Source: Tilletiaria anomala UBC 951
Taxonomy: Eukaryota > Basidiomycota > Exobasidiomycetes > Georgefischeriales > Tilletiariaceae
Direction of reading: 5' to 3'
Length of the DNA: 64,000 nucleotides
NCBI RefSeq assembly: GCF_000711695.1
Contig: NW_013546948.1
Coordinates: 1-64,000 of the forward strand
Shown: positions 46,327 to 57,865 of the stretch, in pieces
Position numbering within the stretch: position 1 is the first letter of the stretch
Layout of the letters: every line of letters begins with the position of its first letter
Made by a program: the position numbers and the translations under genes
Notes under the pieces: model-generated
Seen by the model: the letters and a program-made list of their open reading frames with translations, nothing else
What the model was told of the DNA's origin: nothing
Database searches by the model: none

Positions 46327-48840
46327 TCAGAATGTAAAACTTTCGGAGATCACAGTCTGTTCTTCAGTTGTGTGCGCCTGTGCCGCAACGAGCTTAAGCG
46401 CCTTTCGGCACTCTTTATCGAAGGCAGGCGTTCCGCAGATGTATGCCCTGTATTTGGCGATGTCCTCGAAGGCAAGGCCCAAGCGATGCTCATCTTGCAA
46501 GAAGAAGTGCTTGTTGATGCGGCCTCCAGGGATATTGCGACTCTCGAATGTAATGTTAACGCTTTCCGACCCTGGAGCCGGTAAGGCGCTCAGCATCTCA
46601 GGAGTGACAGACGAGAACACCTGATCTTCGTCCGGCGCTGGCCTCTCGATGTACAGCACTCGGACCTTAAATTGAGCCGGATTGTCATTCCCCAAGCCGG
46701 GGCGATTGCCAGCTTGAGCCGTAAGAGCACGTCGTAGCAAGCCGTCGAAGATTGGCATCTCATCGGCGCGGAAGGCGAGGATCAGCAGGGAATCTACTGG
46801 TTGCTGTGCACCCTCAGCCTGACTCTGGCTTTGACGTGCTGCGAGCTGTTCGAGGTGAGCCAGAAGCGGCGTGATCCCGATGCCATGCGCCATGTAGAGC
46901 AACTTCAACGGATCGGTACTACTTGTTGGTTTAGGAACGGTAAAGACACCGTCGAAGCCAAGCATCGGGACCGTGATGTTCAAATTAGACGATCCTTTCT
47001 TGTGCTCCTGTTTCCATCTCCAGCCCTGGTGGAACAGGCCAGGCGTGACGGCTCCGCGTTGCTTGCGTCGCACGGTCATGCTAAAGTGGAGCAGCGTATT
47101 TCCATCGCTTCCTGTAGTGAAAGAGGGACGCGAGCTGACCGTCCAGGAACGCACACCATCGTCATTCACTTCCCTCTCTCCACCGGGAAAGTGGGCCATG
47201 TGCTTGTACAGCTTTACCCGTGTGTCGAGAATACCTGTGCAGTCCATGATCACGTACTGCCCAGCTTCGTAGGCTTCGCATCCAGCGTGGTGCAATGTGT
47301 CGGAGCCAGACGCCTGAACGGAGGAGACTGGACATGACCAATGGAAAGTAGCCAGTGTTGGAGTCCAGAAACTCATGCCTGTAAGCGTGGCAAGCTTGAC
47401 TTGATCTCCTGAGGCGAGATTCGCTAGAGAGGGATTGACATGCTCGCTGTTTAGCAAGCGTAGGGGAGGATTATAAGGACTCCAATCGATGCAGTCGTCC
47501 TCCGTCAATCCTTCTGCTTCTTCATCGGCCTCATTACCATGTACTCTCGAAAGAGCGCCAGTACCCATCGACCACGCACCATCTACCGCGAGCGGAAGAG
47601 CGCCCTCGAGCACCGTGTATGCCTCTACGTAAATTTTGATGCAAGCTTGAACGCCGCGCATGAACTTCTTCGCTTCCGCGCCGACAAGCACCTGCGTCTT
47701 GCCCGTAACATGCAAAACGCGGGCAGGCCGAACAAAAACTCCGTCAGAAGAGCGGAAGCCGAAATGTGGGATGGCTAATCCGGCGACAGGATCATGCACC
47801 AGGTTTCCAATCGACTGCATGAAGCTGATGGGTCATAAAATCCGGATCAGCCTCGAGAAGGGCACACGGTCCAAAACCGGACCCACCGATTTCCTGAAAA
47901 GTCTGGCAGGACGAGGCAGCTCTTGCCTTGTTCGTGATCAAAGTAATGCCTCAAGAATCCCTTGCGACCCCCTCGATGGTTCATACCAAGTCTGCTCTCG
48001 TCCTGTGGATATACTGAGGGGTTGCCTGTGTGTCTTGTAGCAAGGTAGACGTGATCGGCAGATGCAACAATGTCGAGCGCCACATCGGGGAGTGGCGTGC
48101 CTGTCGGTGCGGAGGGGTAGGCGGACGCCAGCACCTTGGGATTAAGCTGCGTTGATGTGAGGATGCGCCTGTTGATATCTATGGGGGAATGCATTATCAA
48201 CCTTGGGGCCTAAGTAGCGGCTGAGTATTCCTCAAACCCTCACATTTGGGGCAATTTCCCATGATGTTGTTGACGCCGAGTTCAAGGTCTAAATTGCCTG
48301 CATGCTCGTCCAGCTTCCAATCTTTGACAACACCCTCCAGCTTATTCCTACGCCGGTTGTGAAGCATAACACCAACGCTAGCCGCAAGAATTTTGCCCTT
48401 TTGTATGCCCATGCTCCCGTGTTCCTGTAAGCAGAACCGCAGCGGAAGGCCCTCAGGGGCCGGAACCTTCATGCGCAGTGTGCGGTCTTCATCACTGCGA
48501 GAACCGGGCGGAGTGTATGGCTGAATGAAGCCAGCCTCGCCATCCTGACCCGAGATGAGCGAAGCCCATGGTCGACCGCTGCCGTCGAGCGTTGCCAGCG
48601 GGATGAAAGGCAGCTGCGCAAAGAAAAGCGCGTAGAACGGCGGAAGGCCGTCTTCGAAAGGTGGATCGGTGCCCCATAGCTCGTCCGCAAAACCCCTGGC
48701 AAGAGCGGTGGTATATAATTGCAGCAATGTTAGCAGCCAGCTTCTGCGATGATTGCTTGGGCTCAACGGAGACGACACATGAATTACCGTGCTTCCTGGG
48801 CTTCCACCTCGCCAGGGTGCCAGCCTCTAGGGACGGGCAT
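46327..48840 (-). CDS. Fusion: PNPOx-like FMN-binding domain plus ferredoxin-reductase-like domain
   Basis: This is a predicted flavin oxidoreductase of unknown substrate. Four exons, 48840-48788, 48695-48244, 48178-47887 and 47824-46327, give 764 residues. The N-terminus (MPVPRGWHPGEVEAQ) and PFIPLATLDGSGRPWASL, LGVNNIMGNCPKY and HYFDHEQGKSCLVLPDFSGNR belong to the pyridoxamine-5'-phosphate-oxidase-like split barrel. SIGNLVHDPVAGLAIPHF continues it. From about residue 400 an FNR-type module follows: RSWTVSS (flavin), MAHGIGITPLLAH (NAD(P)H) and YICGTPAF. No 2Fe-2S ferredoxin motif is visible at the C-terminus. The first coding exon is only 53 nt. Similar fused architectures are known among fungi. 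A role in electron transfer is inference. Confidence 0.88.
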
Positions 48841-49423
48841 TTCGCTCGCGGTATGAAACTGAAGAGAAGGCTGGCTAAACAAGAATGTACCGCGTGAGCG
48901 ACAATCCTTTCAAAATGTTTGCGTTGTTTGGTATGTGCTACTTGACACATATGTGAAAGCACCGTCTAACAGCGCGTAAAACAGTAGCGCAACAAGCAGC
49001 CCTGCTGAAGTCGTTGCTGGGCGCTTTGCAAGGTGTCGGTCGTGCGTTGAGAAAGACCGAAGGGATAAGTTACCCCATGCTTGCCCCTCCATTAACCAGG
49101 GCCATCGGCCGGTCTCACGGACTCCACATGCATATGTGCCTTTAGGGTTATGTAACGCCGGGAGGCGATTCGAGAGGAGCCCACGTACACCTGATGCCTC
49201 TGCGGGGTAAAAGCTGCCCTGTTGCGCGCTCCCTTGCCTCGCCACCTTGAACTCCCTTGAGTTCCTCTCAACCAGCCACCACGGCGAGGCCCGATTCAGC
49301 GGTCAGGGTTCGACTTCAATACCCCGCGGACATTACAAAGTCACTCTCCCAAGCAATTTCTTATTTTCGCCGCCTCGCATAACCTCGTCTGTCCTACGCA
49401 GGTCCACCCTCACTGTCGTAGTC
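48841..49423. promoter_or_regulatory. Divergent promoter, flavin oxidoreductase / isochorismatase-like gene
   Basis: This 583-bp spacer lies between opposite-facing start codons. The plus-strand frame is open from 49247 but has no ATG before 49424, so that part is read as 5' UTR. Confidence 0.5.
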
Positions 49424-49996
49424 ATGCCTCATCGCCTCTATCTGTTCGTCGATATCCAACACTGTTTCTTCGAGTGGCCAGATCCAGCCAACCTTCTTCC
49501 GTCACCTGAGGTCTATCTTCCTCGCTGGGAAAAACTGCTGGACTCTGCGCGCGCTTATGCGGCCACGTCAAGGCAAGCACAAGGTGCAGCCGAATCCGAC
49601 CACCTCCTCATCGCCCATGTGCAGCACGAGGAGGAGGGAGACTACGGGTTCAAGCGTGATACCCCAGGCTGGGAGCTGCAGTTCCCACCCCTGCCTGGAG
49701 AGATGCGGCTGCACAAGGAGCACCCATCTGTATTCGATTCGAATCCATCGCTCGCCTCGTCGCTGCGTGAAAAAGGTATTACGCAGCTCATCATCGCTGG
49801 CGCCCAGAGCGAGAATTGCGTGCAGGCCGCCGTGCACAGTGCGCTGAAGGAAGGCTTCCAGGTTCTAGTGCTCAGCGGTGCGCATCACACTTTGGGAGAG
49901 ACGCTGGAGGAGGCCAACCGAATTTCACAGCAGATCGAGGACGAGCTGAGGAAGGAAGGCGCAGACATCGTGCAATGGGATCAGTACAAGTGGTAA
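49424..49996 (+). CDS. Isochorismatase-like cysteine hydrolase
   Basis: A single exon of 190 residues belongs to the isochorismatase/nicotinamidase superfamily. The catalytic triad fits Asp in LFVDIQHCFF, Lys in LHKEHPSVF and Cys in AQSENCVQAAV. AHHTLG near the end is also typical. Members hydrolyse amides of small molecules (nicotinamide, ureidoacrylate, carbamoyl compounds); the substrate is not evident, and the metal-binding residues of nicotinamidase are not clearly present. The ATG at 49424 is the first in frame and gives a start (MPHRLYLFVD) that enters the core directly. Downstream, it converges on FUR1. Confidence 0.88.
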   Translation: MPHRLYLFVDIQHCFFEWPDPANLLPSPEVYLPRWEKLLDSARAYAATSRQAQGAAESDHLLIAHVQHEEEGDYGFKRDTPGWELQFPPLPGEMRLHKEHPSVFDSNPSLASSLREKGITQLIIAGAQSENCVQAAVHSALKEGFQVLVLSGAHHTLGETLEEANRISQQIEDELRKEGADIVQWDQYKW

Positions 49997-50135
49997 CTAG
50001 GATGGTACTGTCAAGGGAGACGCAGTTTCTTGTTGCTCGAGGTGGTTTCCGGGTCACATTTGGGAAGGGGAAAAAGATTGTGTGGGACACACTGGAACGA
50101 ATGCTCAAGGCCGTACAATACAAATGGTAATGCTA

Positions 50136-51262
<1,127 letters not shown>

Positions 51263-51815
51263 GCTGTCACAAATGCAATCGCGGCTCGCGCGGCAGACAG
51301 GCGATATAGAGAGAATCAGGGAAGGCACCTCTGCGTCTACTTCACGCGGCAATATTTGCAGCCGCTGCTGGATTTACTGTGCACCGAGTGGACTGTTTGC
51401 GGTGATCAGCAGAGCCAGTCAGATACGAAATGAATGTTGTGAACGATGAAGGAGAGATGGACGCAGACGCAATGGAGAATGAAGATAGCCTTCTTTCAAT
51501 GCTTCTAGAGAACGATGCTGGTGATCGTGTGGCGGCGCTCCACCGCCGAAAACAGATGCCAACGAAAAGGTGCTGAGACCCCACGAAGATGTCAAAAGAC
51601 ACCCAGCGCTCCAATCTCGGCTCTCCATGTATCTCTCGTCAGATTTCTCAGTGTTATCTTTTCGGCAACAAACACCGATGCGACCAGCTCTGGGTGCAAG
51701 TGATGGATTGACGCCTTTAAAGCCTTCCCGTTCAATGATTCACATACTGGCCTCCAACTGAACCACCCGACCCCCTAAGTGCTGACACTCAGCATCCTAC
51801 GTTTCACCGTTCAAG
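51263..51815. promoter_or_regulatory. Divergent spacer, FUR1 / NOSIP-like gene, with a small acidic ORF
   Basis: This 553-bp spacer lies between opposite-facing starts. It contains a 48-codon plus-strand ATG frame at 51430-51576 with an acidic, Met- and Leu-rich N-terminal half and a basic C-terminus. That could be a small gene, an upstream ORF or chance. Confidence 0.45.
51430..51576 (+). CDS. Possible small acidic ORF, 48 aa
   Basis: The ATG-started frame encodes MNVVNDEGEMDADAMENE, followed by an amphipathic segment (SLLSMLLENDAGDRVAALHRR). I recognise no family. It lies between FUR1 and the NOSIP-like gene and could be an upstream ORF of the latter. Only its protein-like composition supports it. 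Confidence 0.2.
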   Translation: MNVVNDEGEMDADAMENEDSLLSMLLENDAGDRVAALHRRKQMPTKRC

Positions 51816-53090
51816 ATGCCTCGCCACTCCAAAAACAGCACTGCCAGCGGGCAGTTCACGTACCACGAGCGGCAACAAGCAGCAAAAATCTGGGGCTCAT
51901 CCACCGCGAGGCTGTCAGCATTTTCACAACGAGCATTTGATGCTTGCACCTTATGCCTGTCGACAGCACGCGATGCGGTATGTTGCTCTCAAGGGCATTT
52001 GTTCTGCAAGGAGTGCGCCTACGCAGATTTGCTCGCACAGAAGGAAGAGATCGAACGGCAAAGACAAGCAATTGCTTTGCTGGCGAGGCAAGAGGAGGCG
52101 GAGAGAGCGCGTGCGAGACAGGAAGCTAGGGATAGGGTCATCAGAGACTTTGAACGATCGTCCATTGGACTGGGTACCAACAGTGAAACATCAAATCGAA
52201 CAGAGGGCTCGACAGGTATGTTACAACAGGTTGCCGCTTCAGAGTCCCGGAGACTGTCGCGATACTTATCTGTCTTCTGCTGCTGAATATCAGGTACATC
52301 AAAGCGGAAAGCGTCTGACACATCGCCTTCACACGGCGGAGATTTGTCTGGTATTGCGGCGCGTGCAGAGATAGCAGCGAAAGAAGCAGAGGAGCGAGCA
52401 CTCGAAAAGCTATTAGACGAGCAAGCAGCCGCTCGCAAGCACAGAAAGCTGCCTAGCTTTTGGCTCCCCGAGCTCACGCCGAGCGAGCGACAAGACGCTT
52501 TTGCATTAGGAATCTATGGGAAAGGATGGGCAGCGACCAAAGGTGGAAGCGCACCGCTGGATATGAAACCGGTGTGCAAGGCTGCTGGCGAGAGAGGGCA
52601 TACGCTGACGATGAAGCAGTTGGTCCCGGTACACTTTCAGCGTCCTTCATCCGATATACCATCGGCAGGAGGCGCAGCAGCGGATAGCGAGGCTTCTTCA
52701 ATAACGAGCACGGCAGCATCGGCTACTTCAGCAGGTGCCCTCGGTGGAGGCGCCATTTGCCCAACATGCAAGGCATGCTTTACCCAAGCCACAACGATCT
52801 ATATTCTTAGACGGTGCGGCCACGCGCTATGCCAAGCGTGCATCGATACTCTCGTTCTGGCGCCGCTAAAGCTCAACACAGCATCGCTATCCGTTTCCAA
52901 CCCCGTTGTTGGAGGGAAACCGAGCGCGAAAGAGAAAGACGAAAATGCCGGCCGGAAGGGCCAGTGCGCTGAATGTGATACGAAGGTCAATGTGCCCAAG
53001 GACATCGTCAAATTGCAAACAGAGGGCACTGGTTTTGCAGCGGGCGGGAATGTGCTGATTAGCAAGAAAGGTATTGCTTTCCAGGGGTAG
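51816..53090 (+). CDS. NOSIP-like RING/U-box E3 ligase
   Basis: This is a homologue of the nitric oxide synthase-interacting protein family, nuclear ubiquitin ligases linked to splicing. Exons 51816-52215 and 52294-53090 give 398 residues. The N-terminus MPRHSKNSTASGQFTYHE is diagnostic (human MTRHGKN). The first half-RING is CTLCLSTARDAVCC with GHLFCKEC, followed by LLAQKEEIERQ. After a charged coiled-coil and the conserved FWLPELTP, the C-terminal RING reads CPTCKACFT, RRCGHALCQACI and CAECDTKV. The intron falls in a variable linker and joins G|TSKRKASD in frame. The domain order is that of animal and plant members. Confidence 0.93.
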
Positions 53091-53581
53091 TATCGAGATT
53101 TGTGCATTTGATGTATTCGCACCTAAGCTACATGTCATCTTTGTCTACCCTCGTGATGACTGGGAGAACCAGATGATACTTGACTGGAGCGGTGTAGTGA
53201 AGCAAGGGGACCCGCAGTCCAGTGGCATTTTAATGTAGCGGCACTTTGCGGTGTTTATATCGTCGATTCTTTCGTACCCATTGCCATCTCCAACTGCCGT
53301 TTCCAAACACTGTTCTCAGCTGAAGGTGATCTGAGCTGCATGCAACTCGAGCTCCAACCCTACTTTGCTGCATTCCCCACTCTGCTCACAACATCTCGGC
53401 CGGAAAACAAAAATTTGGTCGTGCCGGACTCTATTTTCTGTCGAGATGACGATCTTCGCACCTGGAGAAATGCGATCACGGCCTTCCTGTACGTGGTCAT
53501 TCGCCAGGCTGCAACAGGCTGGGGTTTATTTCCTGTGCTCACCCGTGTAGACATCAGTCTAGGTGCTCAGGTGTAGCAATC
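53091..53581. promoter_or_regulatory. Spacer upstream of NOC4
   Basis: This 491-bp intergenic segment lies between two tandem plus-strand genes. A frame at 53340-53576 ends just before the NOC4 ATG and has no recognisable content. Confidence 0.55.
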
Positions 53582-56114
53582 ATGCCTATCGCTGCAGAGG
53601 ACAAGGCTTTGTGCAAGGCGGGCCCGTCCAGCGGCGCTGGAAAGCCCGTCAAGGCAAAGGCCAAAAAATCAGACCCGGTGCTTGCACCTGTCCTCGCTCT
53701 GCAGCAGCAGCTCGCCTCGTCTGCCGATCTCAATCCTCTCCAACAGCTGATTGAGCTCTGTGTAAAGTTCGCAAAATCTGTGGCAGCATCTGACAGCGCT
53801 ACTGCAAAAGGACAGACGGCTTCAGTGTCCACTTCCGAGGTCGCTTCGACTCTGAAGGCTGTCCATGTCTGCATTCAAGTTCTTCAGCGTTCCTTTTTGA
53901 CGCTTCTCGAAGCCGACAGGATTCCGCTCCACTCGAGTATCGACGAAAGGGGCTGCATTTCCAGTGAAGGACTGGAGCTCAAAAATCCGGAAGAGCTAGT
54001 TGGCCGCTGGTTGCAAGGAAGATGGAATGCCTACGTCCTCTTACTTTGCTCGCTTCTTGGCTTCGAGACTGCTTCTGGAGGTGCAGCCGAAGAGGGAATC
54101 CGCAAAGAGGTGCTGGAAAGCCTAGTAGCTCTTCAAGTCGAGGCTAGTCAAAGCCTCACCCGACAGACACATCGGCGAGCCATGTCCAACGAGGGCCAGG
54201 AAAGCGAACTCGCCCCTCTCTGGGCACAATCACCCTGGAAGCCACTTATGCATGCACTCATCTTCGGATCCACACCGGTAGAGTGCCTCAAGGTGGACAG
54301 TGATGGGGGGGTCAGAGAATCATTCTCACTGACCAGCGGAAAAGTGCTGCAAGATGTTAGGCAGAAATTTGCAGACGACCTGTTGGAGAACTTTGATGAT
54401 GTCCGGTACGCAACGTGCAGAGACATTAGGTGAGCAAGCGTGCATTCGGGACAGATTTGAAGACATGCTGACGCATTCTGCTGCACCTTTCAGTGGTGTG
54501 CTCCGCTCGCCACCAAGCCACGTAGCAGCAAACGAACAGTTGCGCTCCAACGCCCTTCAACTTCTCGTCTTGCTTACGGCTGTGCCGGTACAGGAATCGG
54601 ACCTCAATGCCTTCCTTCTGCCGAACCTCGCCTCGCTGCGGAAGCCGAACAAGGGCAAGGGAAAAGTCAAGGACGGAGACAAGAAGCGAAAATTCACTGA
54701 AGACGGAGACTCAGATGAAGACGAAGAACCTTTGGAAGACTGGTTCTCCGACTCGGACGAAGAGTCGGGTCGGCCGCAAGATCGTACCAAGAAAGCAAAG
54801 GTTGGCGCAAATGGCAATGCTGCCACTGGCCTCGGTGGTGCGGCAGTACGCTCGCAAAAAGCAGCAAAGAATCGAAGGCGGCGTCAAGGATTACCTTTTT
54901 ACCAAGCGGTACACTCGCTGCCGCAGCAGAAGGCAGCCTTCTCCAATGCCTGGCTATCATTGCTCCTCCCAGGGCTTGCCGAAGGCGGGGCCTCGGGTCC
55001 GATCGGCGGTGAAATATCTCTTGCTCAGACACACGAAGTTCTGCTGCGTCTGCACATTCAGATTCTTCCGCACCTCGTCAAGCCCAACATGCTGTTGGAC
55101 TGGCTCGTCGACTGCGTGGATGCTGGCGGCGCGACGAGCCTGCTCGCCCTCAACGGTCTCTTCACGCTCATGATTCACCACAACCTCGACTACCCTGCCT
55201 TTTACACGAAGCTGTATGCGCTCCTGGGAAGCGCAGAGTCAGATGGAGTAGCAGAGGCCTCAGTCTCGGTCAAGACGACTCCTTCTGTCCTGCATATGCG
55301 TTACCGCTCGCGTTTCCTGCGCCTGCTGGAGACGTTCCTTTCATCCACACATTTACCGTCTGCACTTGTCGCATCGTTTGCGAAGCGGCTATCGCGTTTG
55401 GCCCTACGTGCTCCGCCAGCAGCGGCAGTCACGCTGGTCCCGTTTATCTGGTCGCTGCTCAAGCGGCACCCGCAGTGCATGCAGCTGATCCACCGCGACT
55501 TTTCGGCTTCTTCGACGCTGGGAGTTGGTGTCGCCGGCGGCAGTGCTATTGAGATAGACCGCTTCAGTGCTGGGCCCGCTGGCGTTGCCGACCCCTTCGA
55601 CCCGCGCAAGACAGACCCAACCGCGACGCACGCGATCGAGTCGTCACTGTGGGAGCTTGCGTCGTTCGGCGCGTCGCTCGCTGCGGCGCAGAATGCAGGA
55701 CGTGACCCGCTCGCGGTGCAAGGGCTCGGCGGCCAGAGCCACTGGCTGCACAGCGTGACGACGCTCAGTCGGATTTTGGCGGAGCCGTTCACGAGGGAGC
55801 GGTATGACCTGGAAGATTTTCTGGACATCACGTATGGCACGCTCTTCGATACTGAGACGGCGCCGATCCTAAAGCCAAATGAAAAGCGGCGGAATCCACC
55901 TCCTGCGCCTGTATTGGCGTATTCATTACCCGGGTCGCATCTCAAAGGCTCTAAGACGTACAGAGCGTTCGTCACGGCTTCCGCGTTGGCCAGGGCGCAC
56001 AACTTGGAAACCAAGGAGGGGAAATGCGAAGCTAGTGATGTCGAAAACCAGCCGCCACAGAATCAAAAGGCCCTTGCTGCCTCAAACGATCCTATGGATC
56101 TGTGGGTTTTTTGA
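53582..56114 (+). CDS. NOC4: Nucleolar complex protein 4 (ribosome assembly)
   Basis: This is a CBF/Mak21-family protein that, with Nop14, promotes maturation and export of the small ribosomal subunit. Exons 53582-54429 and 54494-56114 give 822 residues, against about 550 in yeast. The C-terminal CBF domain (about 500-720) is clear: FTLMIHHNLDYPAFY, SVLHMRYRSRFLRLLE, FLSSTHLPSALVASF, KRLSRLALRAPP, LLKRHPQCMQLIHR, DPFDPRKTDP and SSLWEL, then YDLEDFLDITYGTLF. An acidic-basic patch (DSDEDEEPLEDWF followed by KKAKVG) near residue 380 may be a nuclear localisation region. The N-terminal 280 residues are helical and less conserved. Confidence 0.94.
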
Positions 56115-57582
56115 GGGGGCTTGGCGACATGTACTCTGGCTTTAGTCCGAAGAAGTGCTGTAATGGCTCATGTGATGATCTTTCGATGCTCGAGCTCTCA
56201 ATTCGAATACCTCCATGGTCCGGGAGCCCCTGTGATGGGTAGGGCTGATGGCATGAAGACCCAAAGGCATGTGCATCATCAGGATAAGTAGAGTGTAATT
56301 GGGTTACACTTGGAACTGTAGGGTGACGCATAGATAAATACTGCAGATGTCTGCCTGGTCAGATGATGCTCATCGGTCAGGGTGCATAGATGGGTCTCCC
56401 ATGAGATGCACGACGGTGCAAGGCGTCCAAGCGGTGAGAGCACGCTTCTCTATTTTCCCATACGCCGAGAACGCGCTCATCTCCGGCGAGTCCACGTCAC
56501 AAAAGCGTTCGAACGGGTAATGCTCGCCCCGGCGATAGGTAGCTAGAGACGTGCGATCGCAAGCTAGAAGCCGTTGCGAGTCACGCACCTGAGCACCATC
56601 CGGGCTGTTCTCTGCGCAGACTGTAACTCATCGCATGGCCCGACCCCTCGGGCTTCAGCTTGCTCTAAGCCAAAGAAATTCTGGGGCCGAGACTCCATCG
56701 AAATTCTGAGCTTGGTAATAAGGTCTGGCTGATGAAGCTCCTGTTGAGGCCATCATCCGCTGATGTCGGCGGGCCTCGTTCACCAAAGTGAGGAAGTCAT
56801 CAGGGATGAGTGATCCAGAAGGCCTGTTGCATTCAGAGAAGCTAAAGGTACACGGTCCCCGTGCTAACATCATGTGCCACAAGGCGCAGGTACTCAGCAG
56901 CGTTGGCGAGCCGTCAGATGGTGAGTCGCGCGGGCGAGAGGGAGAGAGAGCAGGATGAGTTTACGGGATAGAGTAATTGCGAGATAGAGATTGATGGAGA
57001 TAGCGTCATGATATGTGACTGTGTGTCCCTGTGAGAGTCACACTCATTTTTGGCCGGACACTGGTTTGATCATGGATGAGACAGGAGAGAGGGGGAGGGG
57101 CGCCTCGGCTTGATCTCCAAGCAACGCCCAAAACAGTGTCTCATAGATTAATTGATCGGCCCATCGTGGCACACCGCACATGGTAATCAAATCTCCTCAT
57201 CGCACCTCACTCTCCCATGTCCTCAGACTGTCTCCATGCAATCACGCTTTGCGTCCAGCGACAGGTCGACTGATAGTGGCAGTCACAATCAGCACTTCGC
57301 CCCCAGCGTCTTGTCGTGATCCCGCCGTGGACTCGGCTCTCACCCGACTCCGAGCCTCATAACATCCCCAGTTGAGTCGCACGCTGGTCTGTCTGTTCAA
57401 ATATCTTCCTGCAACAAACACGCCTAGTCTCCAATCTGACCGTCAGCTCTTCACCGCATCGAATTTACCGACTGCAATCAAAATCGAATTCATCGCAAGA
57501 TCTGCTAGACTGCGCCACGATGACCACGTCGCACACATAACTGCATGATGGAGCCGCCGTCATTGTAGCGCCCGCCCACAGC
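56115..57582. other. Intergenic region between NOC4 and the Atos-family gene
   Basis: This 1.5-kb region has two adjacent minus-strand frames (56370-56588 extended upstream, and 56655-56882) that look protein-like but cannot be joined by a normal donor. Near 56930-57110 the sequence is purine-rich (GAGAGGGAGAGAG). 57180-57580 shows nothing definite. Confidence 0.4.
56370..56882 (-). CDS. Possible hypothetical gene, unresolved exons
   Basis: The upstream frame encodes DDFLTLVNEARRHQRMM and PYYQAQNFDG. The downstream frame encodes YRRGEHYPFERFCDVD and GKIEKRALTAW, ending at 56370. Composition resembles real protein on the minus strand, but no GT donor lies at the end of the upstream frame, and I recognise no family. 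It could be a decayed gene. Confidence 0.2.
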
Positions 57583-57722
57583 ATGTCTGGGACTTTCCTC
57601 ACAGACATTGACGAATATGTCCAAAAACGGATCAAGCATGAAAAGCAGCGAATGGTCTCATCGCTGGTCTTTCAACATCGGGAGAAGGAATCGCGAGCGC
57701 TCGGAGAGCTAATCGATCGAAA
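57583..57722 (+). CDS. Candidate first exon of the Atos-family gene
   Basis: ATG at 57583 opens a 46-codon frame (MSGTFLTDIDEYVQKRIKHE, then REKESRALGELIDRK) ending at a good donor (GTGAGC at 57723). The protein text is charged and helical, unlike random frames. I could not find an acceptor that enters the long downstream frame in the required phase, so the link is unproven. Confidence 0.3.
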
Positions 57723-57865
57723 GTGAGCCTCTGTTCAATGATGTCTAGCATCGCACTCGAGACGTGTAGTGAGAGCCCCGCTGATGCTGATGCATCGGGG
57801 TCTCTCCTTTCCGCGACTTGTCGTGAACAGCTCGAACCCTAACAACGGGTGTTTGAGACGCCAAC

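Noticed and set aside
47539-47778. Plus-strand frames opposite the flavin oxidoreductase
   Set aside because: They are complementary to well-supported coding sequence on the minus strand.
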